This document shows, piece after piece, positions 56,117 to 63,613 of a stretch of 64,000 nt of DNA (the stretch's first letter is position 1; every line of letters starts with the position of its first letter). The notes beneath the pieces are model-generated. The model had not been told where the DNA came from. It saw only the letters and a program-made list of their open reading frames with translations, and searched no databases. The stretch spans positions 1-64,000 of the forward strand of contig NZ_JQNN01000002.1 of NCBI RefSeq assembly GCF_000745265.1, in the 5' to 3' direction. The position numbers were made by a program, and so were the translations under genes. Source of the stretch: Massilia sp. 9096 (lineage in GTDB: Bacteria > Pseudomonadota > Gammaproteobacteria > Burkholderiales > Burkholderiaceae_D).

Positions 56117-56365
56117 TTAAATGTAAGCCTCACCCTCATAATCTAATCGAGGATTTGGACCAACATAACTGACTGACATGACGTCGTGTGTTGCAAAGAA
56201 AATTCTTCCATGTTCAGTTTGAACCATATAGCAGCATGGGCGTCCACGATAGATTACCCCAACTAGCTGTACGCCTCCCATCGTTTGCACCTTCCATATG
56301 GACCCGCGCGGCATCCCTAAGATTCGTGCTGCTTCAACCGAGGTGCAATAAATGTTTGTCATCAT
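56117..56365 (-). CDS. Small protein of a two-member orphan family (member 2)
   Basis: 82 aa from MMTNIYCTSVEAARILGMPRGS. I place the start at 56365 because this Met lines up with the start of the paralogue at 55968; the frame continues upstream to 56629 but that part looks non-coding. Shared positions are given under the gene at 55708. Two further features are RGRPCCYMVQTEHGRIFF and a polar end (NPRLDYEGEAYI). The ribosome-binding site is weak. Confidence 0.6.
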   Translation of the reverse strand: MMTNIYCTSVEAARILGMPRGSIWKVQTMGGVQLVGVIYRGRPCCYMVQTEHGRIFFATHDVMSVSYVGPNPRLDYEGEAYI

Positions 56366-56558
56366 ACTACGGTGGCAGACAATCTCAATAATGTTGAGAT
56401 TATAGTTAAACGACCTACGATCAACGATGAGGCCGAGCGTTTTCGTTTCTTCCCCAAAAAAGGGGTTACGCGTCACGCTGTTCGGCACTTCGTCATCAGT
56501 TAGCGCTGCTATAATCGCTATATCCTGAAGTGCCCCAGCGCCTTGAACTTTCGTCCCT

Positions 56559-56810
56559 CTATTCCTTTTGGGGAGCCTCGCGGTAGCGTTCGATGAATGA
56601 CACGATGTTATCGAGTTCAACGATCGCACTGATCAAAAACATGTCAAGCGGATTATCATTGTCCCATTGATCGAGCTTGCGTTGCCTCACGTTCTCATCT
56701 AGCTCAGGGAAGACAGACGCATAAAACAGCGAGCGCTTTTGATTGCGAAGTTCGACCGCAAGAGTACGAACTTCAGCAGCCAATGCCAGTTTCTCGATTC
56801 GTTGCTTCAT
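56559..56810 (-). CDS. Small helical protein, function unknown
   Basis: 83 aa with GGAG 5 nt before ATG 56810. It is strongly helical and charged (MKQRIEKLALAAEVRTLAVELRNQKRSLFYASVF...), with an IVELDNIVSFIERYRE tail. It probably heads a minus-strand group with the small genes at 56117 and 55708. Such small helical proteins are often antitoxin-like or regulatory, but there is no toxin partner in view. Confidence 0.65.
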   Translation of the reverse strand: MKQRIEKLALAAEVRTLAVELRNQKRSLFYASVFPELDENVRQRKLDQWDNDNPLDMFLISAIVELDNIVSFIERYREAPQKE

Positions 56811-57045
56811 GTTGTCTCCTCAGTAGGTTGTGAATAATATAACACTACCTGGCGAGATTTGAAATGCGGTGTTGTCATTATTCTACTAAATCACGTTTAG
56901 CCGCTTGCTCTACCTTGTAGAACGATGTATTTCCGCGTAAGTGACACTTTCGCCGCCTGTTGCAGTACTGGGCTACCGGCTTTTCCTTTCTTTAAATGCT
57001 GATGCGCCTTGCACCAATGATGAGCATAGCAAAGCAATCTGCTGT

Positions 57046-57396
57046 TTAAGCAACGCTTTCGTCTAGCTGCGAAAGCCAGTCTCGCCCCCGAGGGGTCATA
57101 TGCCAAGCTGGGCTTGACTGTTCGACCTTGACAATAAAATGTTGCTTTGTAAGCCAGTGAATGACATCCTCCGAGTCTTGAGGTTGGCGTCCCTCCTGCA
57201 GAGCTTGCAGAAATTGTTCGCAGTCCCATTGAAACAAAAACTGTCTACCTTTTTCGGTTAGGAACAGTTCTCCGTGACTAAGGCGGACCAGAGCTCTTTC
57301 AAGCAATATTTTGTTGAAACCTTGCAACTTATTGTCGTTGTCCCCACTATTGATGGCTCTAACCAGAATTTTGACTAATTCACATTTATGAATCAT
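57046..57396 (-). CDS. Tandem winged-helix-like protein of unknown function (copy B)
   Basis: 116 aa from ATG 57396 (MIHKCELVKILVRA). Same two wing-like units as the protein at 42066: FLTEKGRQFLFQWDCEQFL and WHMTPRGRDWLSQL. It lies back to back with the RsbRD kinase at 57726 across a gap that holds one dispersed repeat. Confidence 0.75.
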   Translation of the reverse strand: MIHKCELVKILVRAINSGDNDNKLQGFNKILLERALVRLSHGELFLTEKGRQFLFQWDCEQFLQALQEGRQPQDSEDVIHWLTKQHFIVKVEQSSPAWHMTPRGRDWLSQLDESVA

Positions 57397-57562
57397 TAGA
57401 AGAAGTATTGAAGATGGAACCAACGAAGATTGATACGATACTGAAAAGTTGCCGATTACCAACTAAGGCAAACACACTTTAATGCAGAGTAGATTTTACA
57501 ATGCAGGTTACTACTTCGGCGACTATCTCGGCAGTTAGACGAGCTCCGATGTCTGTCTCTAG

Positions 57563-57655
57563 CCGATTGCAGACGGTCGGGGCGGCATAGCATGTTGCCG
57601 AGTCGACAAACTTTTGGACCGTCACGTCAGGCGGCTTCCGACCTAAAGCGGATGT
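57563..57655. repeat. Dispersed intergenic repeat, copy R2
   Basis: The most complete copy. It runs CCGATTGCAGACGGTCGG, GGCATAGCATGTTGCCGAG, TCGACAAACTTTTGGACCGTC and CAGGCGGCTTCCGACC. Confidence 0.65.
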
Positions 57656-57725
57656 TACGCATACAAACAATGAAGGAGAACGCGTATGATAACGAAGTTA
57701 ACTTTTTTTTAATTGTAGGTACTTC

Positions 57726-58856
57726 GTGAGTCTCGCCACTGATCAACGTTCTTCATCTGTTCCGCTGTCGTCCACTTCCATGCGTATGTTGGAGTTGCGC
57801 GAAGTAATTTTTGCGCTTTGGGAACAACGTGTTCGCACTGATGTCTCTCAGGCAGCTTTGCTGCAACATCCGCTCCTAGTGGACACGCTTCCTGCGTTCT
57901 ACGATAACATCGCCGAGAGTGTAACAGCGGCTTATCCGCGTGCTACAGCCGTCGATGGGACCACGGCAGCGGCGCAGCACGGTGGTGAGCGGGCTCGGTT
58001 GACTAACTACGATCATCGCGCCGTCATCGAGGAATACCAGTTGCTCCGATGGGCTATTTTCGAAGTGCTTCATGTGGAGCAGGTGTTGCTCACTCGCGAG
58101 GAAATCCACACGATCAACGCTTCCCTGGACGGAGCCATCCAAGAGGCGGTCGAAACCTTTACGCTGGTTCATAGTGGGCTTCGAGAGCGAGTGGCCGCAG
58201 CACTGACCCATGACTTGCGCGGCCCACTCAGTGCGGCGTATACAGCACTTCAAATCATCCTTTTGTCTGATGATCTTGCCAAAATCCGACTCGTCGCTGG
58301 TAAGGCCATGACCAATATTGATCGCGTGAGCGGCATGGTCGACGAAATGCTTGATACGATGGCTTTTCATGGTGGCCAGAAGCTGCAACTACAGGTGTCG
58401 AATTTCGATATCGATGAAGTCATCAAAGAAGTGCAAACCGATGCGATCATGACTCATGGCTTACGTTTTCAAGTGATCGCATGCTCTGTCAAAGGATGGT
58501 GGGATCGTTCGGCGCTTAAACGTGCAGTTGAAAACTTAGTATCCAATGCTGTGAAATACGGGAAGCCTGATTCACCGATTAAAATAAAAATTGCTGAAAC
58601 ACATGAGCGCCTGGTTTTGTCGGTGCACAACGAAGGCAATCCAGTTTCTAGAGAAGAACAGGATAGTATTTTTCAAATGTACGGACGCGCTCAGGCCGCT
58701 AAGGACGGCGCAAAGGAAGGCTGGGGAATCGGACTGCCATATGTGCGTACAGTGGCTGAAAGCCATGCCGGCAGTGTTTCGGTCGACAGCAGCACGGAAC
58801 GTGGCACAACATTCCTTATCGACATCCCTGTCGATATCCGTCCGTATCTAGCCTGA
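57726..58856 (+). CDS. RsbRD-type sensor histidine kinase (paralogue 4)
   Basis: 376 aa starting at GTG 57726 (MSLATDQRSS). RsbRD-like domain (about 20-155): LPAFYDNIAESV, QHGGERARLTNYD, EYQLLRWAIFEVLH. HisKA has His162 (LTHDLRGPLSA), where the usual Asn after Arg is Gly. HATPase_c has NLVSNAVKYGKPD and GWGIGLPYVRTVAESHAG. It is closest to the kinase at 35624. It is followed in the same direction by the PAS kinase at 59262, so the RsbRD/PAS pair recurs, here in tandem rather than head to head. Confidence 0.93.
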   Translation: MSLATDQRSSSVPLSSTSMRMLELREVIFALWEQRVRTDVSQAALLQHPLLVDTLPAFYDNIAESVTAAYPRATAVDGTTAAAQHGGERARLTNYDHRAVIEEYQLLRWAIFEVLHVEQVLLTREEIHTINASLDGAIQEAVETFTLVHSGLRERVAAALTHDLRGPLSAAYTALQIILLSDDLAKIRLVAGKAMTNIDRVSGMVDEMLDTMAFHGGQKLQLQVSNFDIDEVIKEVQTDAIMTHGLRFQVIACSVKGWWDRSALKRAVENLVSNAVKYGKPDSPIKIKIAETHERLVLSVHNEGNPVSREEQDSIFQMYGRAQAAKDGAKEGWGIGLPYVRTVAESHAGSVSVDSSTERGTTFLIDIPVDIRPYLA

Positions 58857-58980
58857 TCGGTCCACGACCCTGGAAGTCGGGCTGTCCCACATCTTGCGAC
58901 AGTCATGGACGCGCGTGGTCGAGATATCGGCGTGTCCCAGCCACTGCCGGATCTTGGCAGTCTTCAACGACGGCTACCGG

Positions 58981-59072
58981 CCGATTCCAGCCGGTCTAAC
59001 CGCCATAGTTTGTTGTCAAGCATAGGGCTCTTGGAGCGTCACGACAAGCCGCGCCCGATCAATTGCAGAACG
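58981..59072. repeat. Dispersed intergenic repeat, copy R4 (diverged)
   Basis: CCGATTCCAGCCGGTC, CATAGTTTGTTGTCAAGCA, CTTGGAGCGTCACGACAAGC and CAATTGCAGAACG: the same order of blocks as R2 with more changes. Confidence 0.5.
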
Positions 59073-59137
59073 ATACCCGAGCGCGGCGTCAATCCGAAAC
59101 TGTTACGTCTTTAATGACCGAATTTTGCATGTTTTAT

Positions 59138-59261
59138 TGTTGAGTTCTAGAGAACCATGCTTACATACATTAAGGAAAAGCTCCTACGGCCTCTACGTGA
59201 TGCATGTTTAATATTCAGCTTTGCATAAAGACATCGCGCTTCGCAGTGCTTAAATCTTTTC
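59138..59261 (+). promoter_or_regulatory. Conserved leader of the PAS kinase gene (copy B)
   Basis: TTATTGTTGAGTT (59138 on) and AAGGAAAAGCTCCTACGGC, then TTCGCAGTGCTT before the ATG, matching the leader at 37011-37134. Other bases in 58857-59137 show no gene apart from the R4 repeat. Confidence 0.45.
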
Positions 59262-60389
59262 ATGACGGAAAACCTCTCTAATAAACTATTACCTTCTGAC
59301 AATTTTTCGCACTCTTGGCCTGCAGACTACGGCTGGGCTGTCGAGCAAATGCCTTTACCTGCCTTCCTTTGTGACTGGCGCGGTGCCGTTTTGAAGTGCA
59401 ACGCTTCGGCGGTCGATTTGTGGGGGGGAGCCCCTGATCCTGAAGAGCCGGGACGTTGGCACGGTTGGGAACAGGTACTGGATGCGGACGGTAATCTCTT
59501 GGGTGAGAATCCGGTAGCGCGAGCCATAAAACGCGATGCACCGGTGTCAATGGACGTTGTTGTCCAAGCGCGTGGGAACGGCGCAATGCGAGCCACTATT
59601 TTCAGTCGCCCCGTACGGGACAGAAGCGGGGAAGTGGTCGGCGCACTCTGTGCAGTCTCAGTCTCTGGCCCCGCCGACTCAAGCCATGCCAAGGAACGCG
59701 CCGCTTTTTTGTCGATTCTCTCGCATGAGCTGCGCAATCCACTGTCGCCAATCATGAGCGCCGCCGCCGTCTTGCGCAAAACCACTTCCGATCCGGCGGC
59801 AGTCAAAATGGTTGATATCGTTGACCGACAATCTAAGCAGCTTGCTCGCTTCGTTACCGATTTGTTAGACGCCTCGCGCCTTCACCGGTCTGAGGAAGTA
59901 CCTTGCGAAGTATGCGAAACCCACTTGAGCGCGGTGCTTGACGCCGCCTTGGATCCCATAGGACCCATATTAAAGTCCCGAGGCCAGACCTTATCGGAAA
60001 ATGTTTTTAACCGCTTCGCGAAACTTCGCTGTGACCCCGCGCGTGTAGCCCAAGCGCTTGCCAATATCTTGCGCAACGCAAGTTCCCACTCTCCAGACGG
60101 CGCCGAGATCACGCTAAAGGCGTATTCGGACGGTGACAAACTAATGCTCGTCGTCGACGACCGTGGTGCGGGCATCAACGCCGAATTGGCTAAGCGCGCC
60201 GCAGAACCATTTGTCCAGGGCGCTACGCCCATAGGGAGAGCACCTTCGGGAGCAGGGCTCGGATTGGCAATTGCCCGCAGCGTCTGCTTAGCGCATGGAG
60301 GTGTAATGACGTTAGATGGCGGAGCAGATGGTTACGGCGCGCATGTTGAGCTCATACTTCCGATAGTGACGAGCTTACCTAATGCTTAA
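59262..60389 (+). CDS. PAS-domain sensor histidine kinase (copy B)
   Basis: A 375-aa paralogue of the kinase at 37135: PAS-like sensor (GWAVEQMPLPAFLCDWRGAVLKCN), HisKA His155 (SILSHELRNPLSP) and HATPase_c (NILRNASSHSPDGAE, GAGLGLAIARSVCLAHGG). Differences cluster in the PAS domain (for example RHGAVLKWN against WRGAVLKCN), so the two may sense different signals while phosphorylating the same partners. No receiver domain. Confidence 0.93.
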   Translation: MTENLSNKLLPSDNFSHSWPADYGWAVEQMPLPAFLCDWRGAVLKCNASAVDLWGGAPDPEEPGRWHGWEQVLDADGNLLGENPVARAIKRDAPVSMDVVVQARGNGAMRATIFSRPVRDRSGEVVGALCAVSVSGPADSSHAKERAAFLSILSHELRNPLSPIMSAAAVLRKTTSDPAAVKMVDIVDRQSKQLARFVTDLLDASRLHRSEEVPCEVCETHLSAVLDAALDPIGPILKSRGQTLSENVFNRFAKLRCDPARVAQALANILRNASSHSPDGAEITLKAYSDGDKLMLVVDDRGAGINAELAKRAAEPFVQGATPIGRAPSGAGLGLAIARSVCLAHGGVMTLDGGADGYGAHVELILPIVTSLPNA

Positions 60390-60807
60390 ACAGAAACCCG
60401 TGGAAAGCGCCTGCGTTTGATGTCAGTTTCTAAAATAGATGCGACACAAGGTACCGCTGTGTCTAGCGAAGTGAAACTGATCCTGTCAATAGCAGCTAGT
60501 CCCTACAGGAAGTAATACATGGGCTCTGGTTTAACTTAAAGCTCGACTACGATGATGGGCTTGCCCAGCATGCGAAGTCGTCAGCGGAGCTTAGCTGTTT
60601 TGGGATCAATCAGGCATAACAAATGCTCATTTACAGCCCACAATCGACAAGAAGCGCCCATTAACCTACTAGCATCTATGGTAGAAACGACAGATGCTCA
60701 AAACCCGTGATCGATAACCAAGCTCAATCCCTCAGTCTCAATACATTGTCAAGCGTCATCGCAGAGTTAGCTATGCATGGAATCAACATAGGATAATTCA
60801 TGCAGGG
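60390..60807. other. Intergenic, no gene seen
   Basis: 418 bp between convergent genes. A run GTCCCTACAGG near 60499 resembles half of an iteron, but the CTCACCTT part is missing. Confidence 0.35.
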
Positions 60808-61224
60808 TCAGCATAGCGAGTGTTCCTGCAGATAGCAGCGCACGTCGTCGAGCGTATCACGCGTGCGGTCGCTAACCGGAAGCAGGGCGTTTACCTGGCG
60901 GGCGAAGTTCTCGGCTGTAAATGCATAGTTGAGAAAGGCGGGCGATCCTGAGAACAAGCTTGCAGCCTTTTGGGCGAGTCGGCTAGCCAGTAATACTTGT
61001 AAATCAGGGCATAGCTTATGAGCCTGCTCGGCAAACACGAAGCCATTGGAGCTTCCCAACACGACCGCTGCGATCAGTATATCGAATTTGATGGATTCAA
61101 ATGCCTGTAGGGCTTTACGTGAGTCCAGAAATGGGACCATAAGATAGCCAGTTTTTTCAAGTACCAAGGTGGTACGGTCTAAAAATTCGCTATCTTCGGA
61201 TACCACTGCTACTAATGCTTTCAT
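60808..61224 (-). CDS. Degenerate receiver-domain protein
   Basis: About 138 aa from MKALVAVVSED. Receiver-like fold: the N-terminal strand, then acidic SED where DD is usual, and the third strand FDILIAAVVLGSSNG, where the phosphoacceptor Asp is Ala. The Thr/Ser and Lys positions read LLASRLAQK and AFTAENF. It therefore cannot be phosphorylated in the usual way and may act as a binding decoy or a phosphorylation-independent receiver. It is convergent with the PAS kinase. An ATG at 61248 would add 8 residues. Confidence 0.8.
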   Translation of the reverse strand: MKALVAVVSEDSEFLDRTTLVLEKTGYLMVPFLDSRKALQAFESIKFDILIAAVVLGSSNGFVFAEQAHKLCPDLQVLLASRLAQKAASLFSGSPAFLNYAFTAENFARQVNALLPVSDRTRDTLDDVRCYLQEHSLC

Positions 61225-61248
61225 ACAAGGCACGCTCAAAACCGTCAA

Positions 61249-61693
61249 TTACATATGATAGCTGATGAGGTAAGTGATGCGGAACAGGTGTAGTGAAGAA
61301 GTAACAGGATTCTGATTGCAGCCTTGGACACGAGCGGCTAGTTCTGGCCCGTAGCAAACGGTCGAGTCAACACAGCATGTTGCCGAGCCGAAAAACTCTC
61401 CGAGTGTCACCACAGGCTGCTACCGACCCATTGCAGACGTTTGGAGTGCCATCACCTGCCTAAGCTACGTCAGCCTCACGTCAACGAAAGATAGACAACG
61501 TTTTCGAGTCCTTTAGCTGCGTAAACGACTTCACGATCCATTCAACAATCGAAAGATTTGACACGAGGTTCCTTAATCTCCCCGGCCCGAATAACAGGCC
61601 ACTACCTGCACTTAGGCGGCCTCGGCCGTTCGAACTAGGAGAGCGGATTATCAGAACGAGAAGCCATGAATGGTGACGACCGGCAGCTTTCGA
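61249..61693. other. Intergenic, repeat R3 only
   Basis: 445 bp with no supportable gene; its main content is the dispersed repeat at 61347-61445. Confidence 0.4.
61347..61445. repeat. Dispersed intergenic repeat, copy R3
   Basis: GGCCCGTAGCAAACGGTCGA, CACAGCATGTTGCCGAG, CCGAGTGTCACCACAGGC and ACCGACCCATTGCAGACG follow the block order of R2. Confidence 0.6.
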
Positions 61694-62044
61694 TCAGAGA
61701 TCGTAAGACCACGCCAAGAACTCGGCAACTGTATCTTGCGAGCCTAGATCCAGTAATGCTTCTGCAAGCTCGTGTTCACCCTTTGCGGCAGCGATAGCTG
61801 ATAAGGCACAGGCCATGAAAGGGGTATCCCACTGCATTTTCGGAACACCTGCCGCCAAGGCTGGAACCCGGTTCAACGCGTCGAAGTAAGCTGCAGACAG
61901 CTCATCGGCAACGTAGAGGCCGCCCTTATATCGACAAATTTCGATCCAAGCTGCGAAATGAAAATTGACTTCGGTCACGCGTCCTGGTGAGCTAGCAATT
62001 GCCTTGATAACATAAGGAACTGCTGCAAACGAAGCCGTGTACAT
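61694..62044 (-). CDS. HEAT-like/immunity-type protein, probably N-terminally truncated
   Basis: 116 aa. The start YTASFAAVPYVIKAIAS resembles an internal helix of proteins I recall as having ...GxxYTASFAAVPHL..., with helical repeats following (DELSAAYFDALNRVP, MACALSAIAAAKGEHELAEALLDLG). Such a start within a helix, only 8 bp after the porin stop, suggests that the beginning was lost. It may be a fragment joined to the porin region by deletion. The family assignment is tentative. Confidence 0.5.
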   Translation of the reverse strand: MYTASFAAVPYVIKAIASSPGRVTEVNFHFAAWIEICRYKGGLYVADELSAAYFDALNRVPALAAGVPKMQWDTPFMACALSAIAAAKGEHELAEALLDLGSQDTVAEFLAWSYDL

Positions 62045-62052
62045 GGGCCTGC

Positions 62053-63126
62053 TCAGAAGCTGTGACGCACGCCCACATTAGTCGCTCGGTCGCCGGTGCC
62101 GGCGTCGCTGTTGTTGCCAACGGTATAAGCTGCGCCGTTCTTGTTTTTCATCATTCCGTACGACGCGTAAGCGCTCGTGCGCTTCGACAGCGCGTAGACA
62201 TAGCCGAGCGCGTACTGCCGTGCATCCTGGTTCTCCGCCGTTTTGTCGTTCTTGCGGATGTAGGAAGTGATCAGCGTGCCGGCGGTACCAACGGGGATCT
62301 GGGCGCCAAGCAGCAGGTCGTCGCCTTCCAAGCTCGGATTGAAGACGCGGCCGTACGGGCGGGGCGTGGCGTTGTTCAACGGCGCGCTATTCATTCCCTT
62401 GTCCGCGCTGTAGGCGAAGAAGAGTTTGGCCACCTTGAAGTCGTAGTTGGCGACGAAAAGCGTGTTGTGGCCGATGCTGTTCGTGGTAACCGTGGCAGTG
62501 TCGTTATTGCGGTTGTTGTAGGCCAGCCGGGCGCTTAAGGGACCGCTCGCGTAATTGAGGCCAAGGTTGAACTGGCGGCCAGCCGTGCTGTTGCCAGACA
62601 CTTCGCCAACCGAATACAGGGCTTCAGCCGTGAATCCGTTCGCGGTCGGACTGCTGTAGACGATGGAGTTGTTGGCACGCAGGTTGGCGCCGGCCACAGG
62701 AAACAGGTTCTTGGCGCTACCTGCGAGGCCGGCTGCAAACGGGTCGCCAACTTGGCCGAGCGCGTTGTAGGTCAGCGTGTACTGCCGGCCCAACGTTACG
62801 GACCCCAGCTTGTTGCTCTTGAGGCCGACGAAGGCCTGGCGGTTGAACGCCTGGCCGGCCACGTCCGACGCGCCGGTATCAATCAGAATGCCGGATTCCA
62901 GCACGAACAGGGCTGACAACCCGTTACCCAGGTCTTCCGTCCCCTTGAAACCGAGGCGCGACGCCGACGCGATGCCGCTGCTGACCTTGACAATGTTGCC
63001 GGCGGCGCCGCCGCGTTCAGCCTCAATGCCGGCGTCAAGCAGGCCATAGATCGTGACATTCGATTGTGCGAATGAGGTCTGAGTGATGGCACCCAGTAGC
63101 GCCGTAATGATGATTGTCTTCCTCAA
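62053..63126 (-). CDS. Outer-membrane general porin
   Basis: About 357 aa, Gram-negative porin (Porin_4/OmpC-like type common in Burkholderiales). A signal peptide is clear (RKTIIITALLGAITQTSFAQ, cleavage after FAQ), followed by SNVTIYGLLDAGIE, the canonical first strand. LGRQYTLTYNALG and the loop-3-like region after it, many alternating strands and the C-terminal Phe (NVGVRHSF) needed for BAM recognition complete the picture. TTG 63126 is chosen because GGAGGAGA lies just upstream; ATG 63141 would place that site inside the gene and has none of its own. A trimeric channel for small hydrophilic solutes is expected. Confidence 0.95.
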   Translation of the reverse strand: MRKTIIITALLGAITQTSFAQSNVTIYGLLDAGIEAERGGAAGNIVKVSSGIASASRLGFKGTEDLGNGLSALFVLESGILIDTGASDVAGQAFNRQAFVGLKSNKLGSVTLGRQYTLTYNALGQVGDPFAAGLAGSAKNLFPVAGANLRANNSIVYSSPTANGFTAEALYSVGEVSGNSTAGRQFNLGLNYASGPLSARLAYNNRNNDTATVTTNSIGHNTLFVANYDFKVAKLFFAYSADKGMNSAPLNNATPRPYGRVFNPSLEGDDLLLGAQIPVGTAGTLITSYIRKNDKTAENQDARQYALGYVYALSKRTSAYASYGMMKNKNGAAYTVGNNSDAGTGDRATNVGVRHSF

Positions 63127-63303
63127 GAGTCTCTCCTCCATGGGTTCTACAAGAAATTTGCAGGCCGTGCGTCCTCAGTCCGGATGCCCGGGGGCTTCGT
63201 GTACGGCCGTGCAGGGATATGACGCCCGGTAGGCCGGGCGCCGGTATCATGTCGATCAGTGTGTGACCGGCGGGCCGTCAAGACCCAGCTAGCAGGCGGG
63301 TCC

Positions 63304-63612
63304 TTACCCGATGTCGATGTCGATGTCGAGGAGTGCAGACCCCAGCGATTTGCCGTGGGCGTCGAGGGCGAGCGAGCGCGTGACGCCACCACCAAGGGCG
63401 CCATACATGACAAAGTTCATGGCGCCGAGTCCGGGCAGGAGGAAGCGCTCGACATGGCCATGTACGATGCCCGCAAAGTGGGCTCGGACGCGTTCGGTGG
63501 TTACGTGTCGTTCGAGCAGTGCATAGTCTTCGATTCGGTAAGCAATCAGCGACAGGTTCGAAATATCGCCCTTGTCGCCGGCGCGGGCATGTGCAATCTC
63601 ACGAACTTTCAT
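63304..63612 (-). CDS. AtuA-type ferredoxin-fold domain protein
   Basis: 102 aa, matching the C-terminal domain of AtuA-like proteins: KVREIAHARAGDKGDISNLSLIAY at the start, then VHGHVERFLLPGLGAMNFVMYGALGGGVTRSLALDAHGKSLGSALL. The AtuA large domain is encoded just upstream and the two form a split pair. The ATG follows the upstream gene's TGA after one base, and GAGGAG lies within the end of that gene, so they are coupled. Role in acyclic-terpenoid or related acyl-CoA metabolism is inferred from AtuA; no catalytic role is proven for this domain. Confidence 0.88.
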   Translation of the reverse strand: MKVREIAHARAGDKGDISNLSLIAYRIEDYALLERHVTTERVRAHFAGIVHGHVERFLLPGLGAMNFVMYGALGGGVTRSLALDAHGKSLGSALLDIDIDIG

Positions 63613-63613
63613 C

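Noticed and set aside
60499..60510. Iteron near 60.5 kb
   Set aside because: Only the GTCCCTACAGG half is present and the CTCACCTT core is missing.
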